Source: Scheffersomyces stipitis CBS 6054
Lineage: Eukaryota; Ascomycota; Pichiomycetes; Serinales; Debaryomycetaceae
Reading direction: 5' to 3'
DNA length: 64,000 nt
Assembly (NCBI RefSeq): GCF_000209165.1
Contig: NC_009044.1
Span: forward strand, 310,001 to 374,000
Both the position numbers and the translations under genes were made by a program. Positions within the stretch are counted from its first letter, which is position 1. Each line of letters starts with the position of its first letter. This document shows, piece after piece, positions 1 through 10,806 of the stretch. The notes below the pieces were generated by a model. That model did not search any database and was not told where the DNA came from. It worked only from the letters and a program-made list of their open reading frames with translations.

Positions 1-6
1 AGAGAT

Positions 7-1089
7 ATGAACAGCCAGGAACTCTTCAACTTAGTGAGAAACTCCAAGTTGGCCCAGGTGGCCACACCCATTCTGAAAAACATAAGAGGAAAGTCTTCTG
101 TTCCTACGCACCAAATCATCTTTACTCCCAAGTCTTCAGCTGTGAGATCCAACTTTGGAATCAAGACCACTTTGCCAAAACAAATTGGATATTCGCACAT
201 TTCATTCAATGACATAGACAACTACAAGAGTATGCCAGATGTCGAGAAGAACTCGGGAAAAATGTATAACAGATTGAAGTTCCAGGAAACTGGATTGGTA
301 GTGAACAACCATTACACTGATTCAAATCCACTTTTCCCTTCTGGAAATAACAAGTCCAATTCCAAACAGAGAGACCACAGTATCGCAAACAGCTTGAATT
401 TGCATGCCAAGGCATCCGCAGAAGAGATACGTAGCATTTTGGAACAAAACCCCAAGTTGCACCAAAAGTTCCAGAAATGGCTTTTAGTACATCATCCACA
501 GGCATTGGTATCGAGCATATCACAAAGCACAGCTTCGGAATTATTGAGAAGATTCTTGAGCACCGACGCAGCTGTGATTAAGAAGGAGTTGCAATTAACG
601 GACTTGGCCAAAGCGAATGGAAAAATTGGAAGCTCTGCCATTTCTACTCATATCCAGGGTACTGGCGGATTCTCGTACAGTCAGAAGGGAAAATTAACCA
701 ACACACCTAATGGGGTTAAGTACGGAGTTGTTGCTCCTGGTAGACTTGTAGGAAATAAAGAAGCTGCTATCGGTGGCTTTGTTGTTGGTGTTAACGAAAG
801 AACTACTCTCTTACAACACAACTACGCAAAAAATGCACCAGGTAAACACTCTAGACAGTTTGTCATGCCGTTCAAGATAAACGAAGCCGAGATAACAGAA
901 ACCGGTTCGCTCAAGCTCTATGCTGATGGTATCAAAACCGGCTCGTGGATGCAAAGAAGTTCCAGCAACTCTTTCTCTCCTGACAGATCTAGATACACTG
1001 CTTCCAATCCTAACTTCGGTAGTGCTTCTGAGAGAAACAAGACGGAAGGTGAAAACTTGCAGAGATTGTTGAATTTGATTATCCACTAA
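7..1089 (+). CDS. MRP51: Mitochondrial small-subunit ribosomal protein Mrp51 (bS1m)
   Basis: The 360-aa product belongs to the fungal Mrp51 family, a component of the mitochondrial 37S ribosomal subunit. In S. cerevisiae Mrp51 also supports translation of mitochondrial mRNAs through their 5' leaders. Family features seen are the N-terminal VRNSKLAQV segment, FGIKTTLP near residue 50, and a basic, Ser/Asn-rich remainder. Length is close to the roughly 340 aa of the S. cerevisiae protein. The ATG lies six bases inside the window, so the promoter is outside. The gene is tail-to-tail with SWC3, with 92 bp between stop codons. The assignment is by recognition of sequence pattern; the family is weakly conserved, so a profile search would settle it. 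Confidence 0.8.
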   Translation: MNSQELFNLVRNSKLAQVATPILKNIRGKSSVPTHQIIFTPKSSAVRSNFGIKTTLPKQIGYSHISFNDIDNYKSMPDVEKNSGKMYNRLKFQETGLVVNNHYTDSNPLFPSGNNKSNSKQRDHSIANSLNLHAKASAEEIRSILEQNPKLHQKFQKWLLVHHPQALVSSISQSTASELLRRFLSTDAAVIKKELQLTDLAKANGKIGSSAISTHIQGTGGFSYSQKGKLTNTPNGVKYGVVAPGRLVGNKEAAIGGFVVGVNERTTLLQHNYAKNAPGKHSRQFVMPFKINEAEITETGSLKLYADGIKTGSWMQRSSSNSFSPDRSRYTASNPNFGSASERNKTEGENLQRLLNLIIH

Positions 1090-1181
1090 GCTATGGAGTT
1101 TCAAAATCGTACCCTATTACATAGCACTCATAACCCTGTAAATACATTAATAAACTACACTATAGTACATTATCTATCTCG

Positions 1182-3845
1182 TCACTGAGCAGATATTTCA
1201 GTAGACACTGCTACAGGTTCTGGATCTGGCGATGAATGCTTTGTCTCTTCTTGTTCCTGCTCTTTATTTTGTTCAATTTCCGTCTTCTGTGATTGAGAAT
1301 CAATCTGCATTGGCTCTACTGACTCAATTTTATCAGAATTAGTCTCACCGATATCTTCTTTCTTTATTTCTATTGTCAGTTTCAATTTCTTCTGAGTATC
1401 GAGATTCTTTTCCTTCAACTTTCTCTTTTTTGGGCCAGTAGTCTCTTTCGTAACTGCCTTTTCCAGCGGAGATGCTGCAGTGATCCCTGGCATTTTCTTT
1501 TCTTCTTGATTCAACTGATTTCTGACCTCTTCGGCCAAGGCTTCATCCAACTTGCCATCTACTTGATACCACAAGTAGAAGTTTGTCATTCTGGTTCCAA
1601 CCTTCAAGATGTGTTCCATATGCTCTTGTACCTCTTTAAGTGGATTTACACTGTTTATCAAGATAGGAACAAATCTCAAAGGAATACCATGAACAATGAA
1701 AGACACCGTAGTGAACCGAATTTCAGGTTCTTCTGGTTTTTCCAATTTAACAATAACTTCTTTCTTTTTAGCTTTACCTTTCTTTTGCTTACCTTTAGGA
1801 GCTGGCGTTGGTGGCGTTGCTGCAGAAACAGATGCAGCTTTTCTAGCAGGTCTTTTACGAAGATTATGTTCCACTGCTTTATTTACTTGACCATTATCTT
1901 CAGTATCGTCTTTTGGCTGAGCTTCTTCTTCTCCTTCTTCCTCCTTTGCCTTTGCTTCAGCCTTTGCCTTCGCTTCTTCTTCTTCCACGCGCTTCTTTTC
2001 ATCTTCAATCTTCTTTTTTTCTGCTTCGTCTCTTTCTTTCACTTTTCTGTAATACTCTTCAAGCTTTTTCTCATAATCCAGAATTTCATCCTGGTTATGG
2101 ATCCAGATATAACTGAATAACAAGTCCTTGTTATCAGAATTGTCATCTCCATCAGCGTTCGTCATGGTAGAAGGAGGCAATACCTCTATAATGGCGTTCT
2201 TAGGAAGTTGGAATCTCACATTGGTGTTCTCTACGAACTCAAAAAGAAGGGTAGCGTTTTCCAAATACCGCTCTTGGAAAGCTGTTAGTTTTTGATCTTT
2301 GGGTAACTTAGGCTTCTTTTCCTTCTTTTCCTTAGGAAACTTTTTCTCCTTGGGTAGCTTTTTCTCTTTAGGCGGCTTCATGATCTTCTTGGGCTTAATA
2401 TTTGGATATGGAGAGTAGGCTCCAGGTTGGAAAAGATAGGCATGGTGAGGCTGTGGACCCATTTCCCTGGCTCTCTTGATGTACCCTTGGAATGTAACAA
2501 TTTGTTGGGGCAGGGCGTTTCCCAGAGCTACTATCTTCATCAAACCATTCAACGATTCATCTGTTCTGGCAATCGTGTTAAGATTAGAGATCATGATGGT
2601 ATTCTCTATTGATTGCATGTTATTTGGATCGCTCCGAGGAGGAGGAGGTCTTGCTGTAGCTGTTGGAGCTCCTGCAGTTGTCGGAACTGAAGCAGATGAA
2701 GACGACGACGACGAAGCTACCGTAGTAGAAGGTGGTGCTGGTGCTGCCGAGGAACTTTCTACAGGAGAAGGTGCATCTGCTGATAGAGAAACGGCCGGAG
2801 AGACATCTTTTTGTACAGTTGTTTCTGACTTTGATTCGAGAGAAGAATTTAGAGTCGGCTTATTTTGTTCTTCTGTGTCTAATTCCATATCATCAGAATC
2901 GGGTTTTTCTTCAATATTAATCTCTTTAGTGCCATCCTTATCTTCCAAAATAGACGTGTTAGTAACGTCCTCCTCTTCAGATTCACTCTCTTCATCTTTC
3001 TCGTCTTTCTCATGTTTCTCATGTTTCTCATCTTTCTCATGTTTCTCATCTTTGTCTTCTTCCTTGTCTGCTTCTTTATTTGCTTCCAGATTTTTTATTC
3101 CCTCCGATTGAATTGAATTCCCAATCTGTTCTGGCTTGTCGTTTTTGACAGCTTCATCCGTAGGATCTTCTGTTGTTTTATCTACCACACTAACGGGTTC
3201 ATTAATCTCTGTAGACTTTACTGGTTCATTTACAGAATCTCCATTTGATGGCTCATTTACAACATTATTGCCATCTGGACGTCCATTTTCTATCTCGCTT
3301 CTTCTCGCCTCTAATTCCTCTTGTCGTTTTCGCTCCTCCAACTCCTTCATCTCTTTCTTCAGAAGCTTCTCAGGTCTGCCGTCCTTAAGTATGAAAAGAC
3401 GAATCTCAAACTGGTGAGGCCCCAAACTCAAGCCAGCATCACAGAGCTTAACCATCACATCACGAGCACTTACATCGAGGCCAAGAACCGGAACACGGTC
3501 TCCGAGGCTTTCTTCTCGTTGAGATTTCGGCACTGGCTTGTTTTCCTCAGCTAGCTTTTTCGCATACAGACTCTGTTTCACCCAATACAAACAAAACATG
3601 GGACAGAGATGGACGTAGTTGTAACGTGACTTCATGAGCGATCGATAGAATACACCCGTGTCCTTAACTGTAAGAGGGTTCTTCAAAACATCGTCATAGT
3701 GTCCATTGGGTGGAGCACTGAATGAAACTGGCAATCCTGAAAGAATATCAAATGGTCTGACGATAGTGGAAGATAGCTTTCGTTGCTCCTTCTCGATCTC
3801 CTCCCTCTTCGCCGAGGTGATACGACGTCTCGGACGAGGTGGCAT
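1182..3845 (-). CDS. SWC3: SWR1 chromatin-remodelling complex subunit Swc3
   Basis: The 887-aa product resembles Swc3, a subunit of the SWR1 complex that places histone H2A.Z in nucleosomes. The N-terminal block RPFDILSGLPV (residues 30-40) followed by TGVFYRSLMKSR matches the Swc3 N-terminus. GPHQFEIRLFILK near residue 140 matches the second conserved block. The C-terminal block around residues 720-790 contains VGTRMTNFYLWYQVDG, close to the corresponding end of S. cerevisiae Swc3. Between them lie long low-complexity acidic, Lys/Glu and Ala/Ser/Pro stretches and a KEKK repeat, which explain why the protein is longer than the 625-aa S. cerevisiae one. The start ATG at 3845 begins a basic MPPRPRRR segment. 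Confidence 0.85.
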   Translation of the reverse strand: MPPRPRRRITSAKREEIEKEQRKLSSTIVRPFDILSGLPVSFSAPPNGHYDDVLKNPLTVKDTGVFYRSLMKSRYNYVHLCPMFCLYWVKQSLYAKKLAEENKPVPKSQREESLGDRVPVLGLDVSARDVMVKLCDAGLSLGPHQFEIRLFILKDGRPEKLLKKEMKELEERKRQEELEARRSEIENGRPDGNNVVNEPSNGDSVNEPVKSTEINEPVSVVDKTTEDPTDEAVKNDKPEQIGNSIQSEGIKNLEANKEADKEEDKDEKHEKDEKHEKHEKDEKDEESESEEEDVTNTSILEDKDGTKEINIEEKPDSDDMELDTEEQNKPTLNSSLESKSETTVQKDVSPAVSLSADAPSPVESSSAAPAPPSTTVASSSSSSSASVPTTAGAPTATARPPPPRSDPNNMQSIENTIMISNLNTIARTDESLNGLMKIVALGNALPQQIVTFQGYIKRAREMGPQPHHAYLFQPGAYSPYPNIKPKKIMKPPKEKKLPKEKKFPKEKKEKKPKLPKDQKLTAFQERYLENATLLFEFVENTNVRFQLPKNAIIEVLPPSTMTNADGDDNSDNKDLLFSYIWIHNQDEILDYEKKLEEYYRKVKERDEAEKKKIEDEKKRVEEEEAKAKAEAKAKEEEGEEEAQPKDDTEDNGQVNKAVEHNLRKRPARKAASVSAATPPTPAPKGKQKKGKAKKKEVIVKLEKPEEPEIRFTTVSFIVHGIPLRFVPILINSVNPLKEVQEHMEHILKVGTRMTNFYLWYQVDGKLDEALAEEVRNQLNQEEKKMPGITAASPLEKAVTKETTGPKKRKLKEKNLDTQKKLKLTIEIKKEDIGETNSDKIESVEPMQIDSQSQKTEIEQNKEQEQEETKHSSPDPEPVAVSTEISAQ
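2995..3056. repeat. In-frame 9-bp minisatellite inside SWC3
   Basis: TTTCTCATG and TTTCTCATC units recur here. On the coding strand they encode alternating Asp/Glu-Lys-His tripeptides (DEKHEK-like). The tract sits in the variable acidic linker of Swc3 and is a likely length polymorphism. Confidence 0.8.
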
Positions 3846-4213
3846 TGAGAATGTAATTGTTGTGGAATGAAAAAGATGTATTGATAGAGAAGAAGAAGAG
3901 TTGGGTTCTCATAGACAAGTTGAAAAATCGCGAAGTGCGTATAATGAGTCTCGAAGATCAGCATAGTTAAGAATGAGAACTACTACTACAGTAGGACTAC
4001 GAAGTGGAATACAGTGAAGAAAAGTTAACGCCTTCATGGGGATATATATATATATATATATGTATACATGAATATAAGGAAAACTTCATTGTTTTGAAAT
4101 GCACTCATCAATACATAAAAGATGTTAGATATATTACTATTTACCATGTATGAATTCCCTCTCTATGAGTACTTTCAAAAGAATATCCACCTGACGTAAT
4201 ACACATCTTTTTT
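3846..4213. other. Intergenic: KIC1 3' end and SWC3 promoter, with an (AT)n tract
   Basis: This 368-bp spacer separates two minus-strand genes. It contains an uninterrupted (AT)10 tract at 4043-4062 that may serve as TATA material for SWC3. No gene is seen. Confidence 0.6.
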
Positions 4214-6946
4214 TTAGAGTATCCCAACAGGAGTTGTCTGTATGTGATCCTCCAACGCTTCCAAACCCTGGGTGAATAACTTGATCATGGAATCCAACTC
4301 GGTGATCAACTTCTGCTTGGATGAAGAGTCCGAAAAGAACTCGCTATTAATCTGAGGAATCGTAGGAAATTTTCCAGAAGCAGTGGCGGTGACTGGAGTA
4401 CCAAGACCGCCTGGTGACGAATTGCTAATGGAATTCGTTCTGGGAAAGAATAAGTTCACTCCACCAGCGCCAGTTAAAGCTGGGTTATTGTTGGTGCTAG
4501 TGTTGTTTGTAGATACATTAGAAATACTAGAGTTGGCACCAGTAACAGATCCAGAATTGTTGGAACCAGGACCACTGACTTGTCCAGAAACGGAGGCGTT
4601 TCCGGAAATGCTGGCCTTTTTCTGTGCCAGCAATCCAGCAAGTCGCTGTGGATTCGTTTCCGCTCTGTCACGAGACAACTGCCTTTGGTGTCCAGATTCA
4701 GAAGTTGCCTCACCTTCATTTTCTGAAAATACATGAGGAGGAGCAAATGGTGTATCCTTTTCAGTGACTGGAGTCATGGTTAAAGGTGCTGCCTGTGCTG
4801 GATTGATACCAAACTGGTTTACGTTATCTGTATCCTGATTGCTAAAGCCATCGTTAGTTAAGGCCGACAACTGGTTTACCATGTTAGACGGCGTTGGCAT
4901 TTGAATATGCAAAGGTCTTCCCATTTTGGACTTAGACCCAACTGAACTTATAGAGGTGGCCGCTGTAGAAGTTGTAGATGGTATAGAGCTGCTACTGGAC
5001 TGTGAATGAATGGGCTGGATACTGGTCAGATTCGTCCGGACCAAGCCTGGAACATTTTCGTTGTTACCAGCCTCATTGGGCAATTTGAAGTTGATAGGTT
5101 GTAGAAGAGGATTAGAGTTAGAATGTAAAGCTTTCATGGATTTGGAAGGTGATCCGCTGGACGCAGAAAGTCCAGCAGAACTCATTAGCACAGCAGTAGA
5201 AGGCGGCTTTGGGGAAGGTGTCTTCAAGTTGCCATTGCTACTAGAGTATGGGGGAGTATGAGGCGTAGGATGTTGAGTCTGTTGTGGAACTTGTTGTGGA
5301 TTCTGTTGAGCCTGCGGTTGCTGCTGCTGTGAAGACTGTCCGTGACTCAGAAATGAACCATTCATACTTGACATGCTTGTCATGCTAGACATATTAGAGC
5401 CATTTCCAAGGGTGTTAGAAATAGTTTTCTTTCTGGGTCTATTAATCGCAGAGTTCATGGAAGCGAATCGCGACTCTAATGAACCAGAAGCAGATTGTGA
5501 ATGATATAACGTAGGAGGCTTGTTCAATGGAGGGTGGTTGGATGAAGCTGTAGACAAAGTGGCAGTACTGAAATTTCCCAAATTATCCATATCTGGAATT
5601 TCAATAGTTGGCGAATCGACTCTCTGATCAGAAAAAGAAGCTACATTGGGAGTAGGAAGCATAGGAAGGTCTTTTTCTCCATCATCGGCGTCTTCAAAAA
5701 GCAGCTGCAACGACTTGGGTATCTCCAAATTATTGCTAGTGTTGTGATTATTGGTGTTTCTTCCATTATTAGTGAGGGTTCCTGTTGGTGGGGTACGGTT
5801 CATGGTAGTATTGTTAATGTTAGTGCTACGACCCTGGCCCTGGAGAGTGTTGACTTGCAATGTTGGAAGCGTATAGATGTCCCCACTCTCTTCATCATGG
5901 TAGTGGAAGTTGTCTTCTTCCCTTTCGAATTCTATATCGTTTTCTATGATGTACTCCTTGCTGCTCAAGGAATCAAAGTCCCACTTGACCTGTATCTGAT
6001 TGGAGTTCTGGGTCATGGATTCGTTATTTCTCTGGTTTGCTTCTTCTTCCTCTTGCTGTTCATCTTCTATGTGGACATACACGGTATCTCGCGAAGAGTT
6101 GTGATCCCTCCACACTAAGTAGTGAGAAATGAGTTCTTTAAGAATCATCTTGGGATGGTTCTTATACGCTCTGACCAACTTACACTTCAACAAGTCATCG
6201 GCCGAGGGCCTCTCGTCGGGATTTTCGTCCAAGCATAATGCAATACATTCTTTCAACGCAACGGAGTACTCTCTGCCCTCCAATCTAGGAGGAGTCAGTT
6301 TAGAGATCATTTGCATTGCCCAGTTGGCATCCTTGTCACAGTAAGGAGGATTACCCGTAGCGATTTCGTAGATGGTGATTCCCAACGACCAGATATCGGC
6401 CTTACTATTATACGTATCACCCTTTCTGATAACTTCTGGTGCCATCCAGTACGGCGTTCCTGCCATGGTGGTTCTTTTTAAGGCATTGGAAGTGATCTTA
6501 GCAGCGACACCAAAGTCACACAACAACACACTTCCTTCTTTGGTGATCAACACGTTGGCTGCCTTCAAGTCCCGGTGGATAACCCCCAACTTGTGAACGG
6601 CACTTAGTGCTAGAAGCAACTCTCTTACGATTACACCTATATACTTTTCCTCGAACACTCCTGATTTAAGAATCGTTCGCAAAGATCCTCCTGCGCAGTA
6701 ATCCATGATGATCCAGAGCTTGGTATCGTTTAAAAACGATCCGTAATATTGAGTAACATTTGGAACATTCTTGAGCTCCGAAAGAAACTTGATTTCCTGT
6801 TGGACATCGCTGACTTCATCTTCCTCCGTGTCCAAGTTTAGAACCTTGATGGCAACCACCTGTTTGGTCTGTTTGTTGTAGCCCTTGTAAACGATCCCGA
6901 ACTTGCCTCGGCCAATCACTTCTGTTCGCTTGTAGACGTCGCTCAT
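4214..6946 (-). CDS. KIC1: Ste20/germinal-centre-type protein kinase Kic1
   Basis: The 910-aa product has an N-terminal kinase domain (about residues 6-256) and a long Ser/Asn/Pro-rich tail. Kinase motifs are the Gly loop GRGKFGIV (12-19), Lys34, HRDLKAAN (124-131), DFG (144-146) and APE (169-171). The sequence KRTEVIGRGKFGIVYKGYN and the post-kinase block KWDFDSLSSKEYIIEN match Kic1 specifically rather than Sps1 or Ste20. Kic1 acts in the RAM/MOR pathway with Cdc31, Hym1, Tao3, Sog2 and Cbk1, in polarity and cell-wall integrity. A conserved C-terminal helix (LDSMIKLFTQGLEALEDHI) is also present. Poly-Gln and NNTSTNNN-like runs occur in the tail. SWC3 follows 368 bp downstream on the same strand. 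Confidence 0.93.
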   Translation of the reverse strand: MSDVYKRTEVIGRGKFGIVYKGYNKQTKQVVAIKVLNLDTEEDEVSDVQQEIKFLSELKNVPNVTQYYGSFLNDTKLWIIMDYCAGGSLRTILKSGVFEEKYIGVIVRELLLALSAVHKLGVIHRDLKAANVLITKEGSVLLCDFGVAAKITSNALKRTTMAGTPYWMAPEVIRKGDTYNSKADIWSLGITIYEIATGNPPYCDKDANWAMQMISKLTPPRLEGREYSVALKECIALCLDENPDERPSADDLLKCKLVRAYKNHPKMILKELISHYLVWRDHNSSRDTVYVHIEDEQQEEEEANQRNNESMTQNSNQIQVKWDFDSLSSKEYIIENDIEFEREEDNFHYHDEESGDIYTLPTLQVNTLQGQGRSTNINNTTMNRTPPTGTLTNNGRNTNNHNTSNNLEIPKSLQLLFEDADDGEKDLPMLPTPNVASFSDQRVDSPTIEIPDMDNLGNFSTATLSTASSNHPPLNKPPTLYHSQSASGSLESRFASMNSAINRPRKKTISNTLGNGSNMSSMTSMSSMNGSFLSHGQSSQQQQPQAQQNPQQVPQQTQHPTPHTPPYSSSNGNLKTPSPKPPSTAVLMSSAGLSASSGSPSKSMKALHSNSNPLLQPINFKLPNEAGNNENVPGLVRTNLTSIQPIHSQSSSSSIPSTTSTAATSISSVGSKSKMGRPLHIQMPTPSNMVNQLSALTNDGFSNQDTDNVNQFGINPAQAAPLTMTPVTEKDTPFAPPHVFSENEGEATSESGHQRQLSRDRAETNPQRLAGLLAQKKASISGNASVSGQVSGPGSNNSGSVTGANSSISNVSTNNTSTNNNPALTGAGGVNLFFPRTNSISNSSPGGLGTPVTATASGKFPTIPQINSEFFSDSSSKQKLITELDSMIKLFTQGLEALEDHIQTTPVGIL

Positions 6947-7817
6947 TGCAAGGAGATAAATGTGGCAAAGTAATGTAATTAGAAAATGACAAGATGAAAG
7001 CTTTGAAAATGAAAGTGATTTGAATACGAATCTGAAGCTGGTGTTAATGATTCACTATGAGTGTACTGTAAGCTCTATACTCTTAGTCTATAATGTACCA
7101 GAATGTCAAAATAACAGAGTGATTTTGTAATTTTGTAATTTTGTCTAATAGATGGTCTAGATGACGGAAACTTGTTTGAGACGAATAGCTATGTTGCTAT
7201 GATGACTTCTGTTTATTGCTTCGGCAGATTAGATTTCTCTTAATTTGAATACAGTTCTTTATTCTCCTCTTGTGTACTCTTTGGTTTCTTGTGGTCTCAA
7301 ACTAGAAGACACTGGAGATCAGAGTTAACAACAGTAAACGAAAACACGCGAACGAAGACTACACAACGGGAGATGTACAAAACAACTAACACAGTATGCT
7401 ACTATGCGCTCTCCTACGTAGTGCCTCTTCTACTGCGGAATGGGCTTGGTGGTGGATGTGTTGTACGTTCTTTCAGAAAAGTGGTTCGCCAACTTTTCAA
7501 TATAGGTTAGAGAGAGACGTACAGGAATAGGGAGACAAAATCTAGAAATGTTCTCTCGCTAGGGAAGGAGCTGAGCCGCACCGCAGTAAACGTTTTTTAG
7601 CGAGATATTTGAAAGTGGAGAACCACTAAGCGCATACAAAGAGAATATGGATAAACCAACAAGGAGACAGGTGGATGAAGAAGAGATATACTAGCAAAAT
7701 TTACTAATAGGTTGTGTGGCGATATATGTAGAAATGTTGTAACTACCCTTTCTCTCCGTTTAGCCTGTGCTCTATATATAATGAAATTCTTTACTCTAGT
7801 AATATATGCATTGTCAT
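6947..7817. other. Intergenic: KIC1 promoter and NIPA upstream-gene spacer
   Basis: About 870 bp lie between two minus-strand genes. A short repeat of ATTTTGTA units is visible near 7120-7146. Small open frames on the plus strand (for example 7289-7510) have no recognisable protein character. No RNA gene was recognised. Confidence 0.55.
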
Positions 7818-9305
7818 CTAATCATGTCCTATATCCATCAGCCTTAACAACTGACTCTGCTCATATGATAGAACTCTCCTAGGTGTCGCAGAGCCCATAA
7901 CAGAAACTTCCACTAAACTAGTATCCTCGGGAGGAGGGGTAGAAGTATCGTTGTTCGTGAGAGTGGCACTCGTGTAATTGGTCGAAGTAGAGTCCACAGT
8001 AGAGTAGTTCTTGGCTCGAGCCATTGACAAGTCGTTATCGTCAACCTTGAGCAACGACGTGCACTCATCAGGAATTGTAGATACTTTAGATGCTGTAGTG
8101 TAAGGAAACTTCATGTACAAGAGATCTTCATCCTCGATGTTGATAGTTTCTAACTCAGTGGGTGGGGCAGTTCCAAATGCACTATCCCAACTAATGATGA
8201 CTACCCCACAGAGAACTGCAATCAAGCCTACAACTATCCAGGCAAACTGGGCTATCGACATGCGGTGGTCGATCAAAAGAGAGTTGAAATTCAAGTCGTT
8301 GACCAAATTCACCAAGTTGTACACTAGGAAGCACAAGGGATATAAGATTGAAGTCGAAATTTGCTTCAAGCCGAGGTTGAATGCCGTCAACTGACAGCCA
8401 ATTATGGCCAACATCGTGAGTAAGAGAATATACGGAGTCAAGTTACTGAGTGGGAAGCTGCTCGATGTGTTTTGTAGGATACTTTCAAAAATCACATCGA
8501 TGATGGATTTGGCAAAGAGAAAAGTATGCGCTGTCAACGTTCCACTGATGATGCCATAATTGATACCTTTTATGAACTGATACTTATTCGGTCCAAGAAC
8601 CTTTCTAGGCGCAGTGATATTACAATTGGTATTATTGGAGCTGTTTAAGTTGTGCATGCTGTTTATGCTGCTGGAGTGGATGCTATTAGTGTTATTCAAA
8701 CTGTGGTTGATGCTGTTTGGTTGATTAATTTTCTTTGTCAAGTAGAGCCAGTTGATACCGAGGAGTATGGCAACCATTACGAAAGTGAATATGAACCACA
8801 GCATGAATGCTGGCAAAAGAAGATGGGCCATGACGTCGTCGAATCGTTGGGCTATGTCTTTTGGAGGATCTGAGTCGACGAGAGGCGGTACATTCCCGTT
8901 GTATGCTATGCTGAATGCCCCTACAGCAATGACTACGGTTCCCACAGCGAGTTTGCGAGTGAATACTTCGCCTGGAAGCATGAGGCAGCTGAGAATGGAG
9001 TTGAAAATTAGTCCAATTGATTGGAGAGGAGAAAGAATGATAAGCGGGAGAGTTGTGATTTGGATCAACGAACCGAGAATGTTGGCTACGATGAAGAGCA
9101 TGAAGCCAAAGAGCCACATGTTGCGCTTATATCGTTGGTGACGATGGTGTAGATGTTGTGGTGCCAGCCTTCGTGTGCTTTTGTTGATGGTGATGTGGAG
9201 AAGATGCGATTTGCGCTGGAGTGTAATTCCTAGTGACTGGATTCCCGATGAAATCACAGCCACTGAGCACCCGAGAACGATGGAGAACGCCGAAGTGGTC
9301 GGCAT
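7818..9305 (-). CDS. NIPA-type (DUF803) magnesium transporter
   Basis: The 495-aa protein has the NIPA/DUF803 pattern of about eight to nine membrane segments. The first is at residues 6-28 (IVLGCSVAVISSGIQSLG), followed by clear hydrophobic stretches at about 63-84, 86-110, 118-135 and 162-187, and further ones across 240-400. The block NILGSLIQITTLPLIILSPL with ITTLPLIILSPLQSIGLIFN is typical of the family. NIPA proteins are Mg2+ transporters of the drug/metabolite transporter superfamily in endosomal and plasma membranes; the substrate here is inferred from the family. An Asn/Ser-rich loop (about residues 195-230) and a hydrophilic C-terminal tail (about 395-495) are probably cytosolic. 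Confidence 0.8.
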   Translation of the reverse strand: MPTTSAFSIVLGCSVAVISSGIQSLGITLQRKSHLLHITINKSTRRLAPQHLHHRHQRYKRNMWLFGFMLFIVANILGSLIQITTLPLIILSPLQSIGLIFNSILSCLMLPGEVFTRKLAVGTVVIAVGAFSIAYNGNVPPLVDSDPPKDIAQRFDDVMAHLLLPAFMLWFIFTFVMVAILLGINWLYLTKKINQPNSINHSLNNTNSIHSSSINSMHNLNSSNNTNCNITAPRKVLGPNKYQFIKGINYGIISGTLTAHTFLFAKSIIDVIFESILQNTSSSFPLSNLTPYILLLTMLAIIGCQLTAFNLGLKQISTSILYPLCFLVYNLVNLVNDLNFNSLLIDHRMSIAQFAWIVVGLIAVLCGVVIISWDSAFGTAPPTELETINIEDEDLLYMKFPYTTASKVSTIPDECTSLLKVDDNDLSMARAKNYSTVDSTSTNYTSATLTNNDTSTPPPEDTSLVEVSVMGSATPRRVLSYEQSQLLRLMDIGHD

Positions 9306-10806
9306 GGGTGTGAAGGGAGAAGTTCTTTACTACGGTGGGTTCTTTTCTGGAGGTCTTTGTGGTTCTTAACTATGGAACTGGCAGATAGAACTGGAAATAT
9401 GTTTGAAGAATTTGTTAACCGGAACAACAATGAATAACCGGCACAAAAGTACTTGACAATAGTGATAACAAGTGCAACAACGAGGATATCTATAATACGT
9501 GTAACAAGCAATTGCTTCGACGATTTCTAGCTATAGGATGACGAAAAGAAACCAGTGGTATCTATAGAACAGAATCCAAGCACGAGAACGAAACAACTGG
9601 CAAATCCATATTATTATTTTCTCTATTATTATAGACCCAGAAGTGCATACAACACGAAAAGCGCATATAAATGTGTGCGAATGCATAATAGGCAAAAATA
9701 CTACAGAAACAAATTTATAGGGGAATACATGTCAACCGAGAGTATGGGCTCAGAATCGAATGTACGAATGTATAGAAATTCTGGTACATTTTGCTGGCAT
9801 CACAGATGAGACCATCAGTAAGTAGGCCTGAGAATTTCCAGCTTAAACTTGTGGCATGACAACCAAAAATTACTGCGACTGAGCGTATCGTCGCATTTAT
9901 CTGGCGGCAGCTGTAAGGCTGTACCAACAGAATGTGCAGGTCGAAGAAACCAGGAATTGAAGAGGAGAACGACCGGTAAATTGCTATGAATAGAGAAGTT
10001 GGCAGCTGTGTAAGGTCGCAAAGAGAAGTTTTGGACTATTACAGAAGTTGAGAAGCATCAGTTTCTATTTAACTTTTTTTGGCGGATTTTTATCCATTTT
10101 TCAGACTTTTCAGAGAGCAATCTGTTGTCTTAACTCAGTTCTTCATCTGCAAACATACATATACAGCGAATAGTGTATTTGATTGTCTAGAGTCGTTATT
10201 ATACAAGACAAGTATTCTTCCAGTTAAACAGTTATACTTGAACATGGGCAAACTTGGGCCCTGGACAGAGGTAGACTCAATGAACATGTATAAGTAGGAA
10301 ATATCTTGTCACGTGATTTTCTTCAATTCATTTCATAGTATTTTAAAACTTTGTCTTTGAAAGGATAATAAGGAAAATAAGCTGGTGTATATATATGATA
10401 ACAGTGTAGTAGTAGGCTGTTGTATATGTGAGTCTTTTCGACTATTTTATAGTCTTTGGAATTGTGTTTGCTAATGGACTAGTTTTGGTGCTAAATTCTA
10501 AGAAACAAATCCCAAATTTTACACCAAAACAAAAATAGGTCGTTTCAGGGTGAAGCCATTTAAGAGTCGAAACGTTTCAGGTAGCTGGTATTCTATTCAT
10601 GTTTGCTATTGCAATCTGAATCTCTCTGTAATTGTTTTGAAGTTGAATCTCTGCATGTATTTACCATTCCTGTTCGGGAAAACTCGACGCGCTTCCTTGA
10701 GAACTTGCATTATTATTACAAAACTTGATCTTTTTTAGCCATTCAACTTTCTTTACTTCACAGCACAATATTTATTCTTAAGGCTGGCCATATAAGATCT
10801 ACAGAT
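9306..10806. other. Divergent promoter region between the NIPA and SIN Cdc14 genes
   Basis: This 1.5-kb region separates two divergently transcribed genes. It is AT-rich and holds an E-box CACGTG at 10310-10315 (context TGTCACGTGATT), a Cbf1-type site about 490 bp upstream of the plus-strand gene. Short open frames show no protein-like composition. No tRNA-like structure was found. Confidence 0.5.

Noticed and set aside
1506..3554. Plus-strand frames opposite SWC3
   Set aside because: They are Phe/Leu/Ser-rich shadows of the Glu/Lys-rich coding strand of SWC3.
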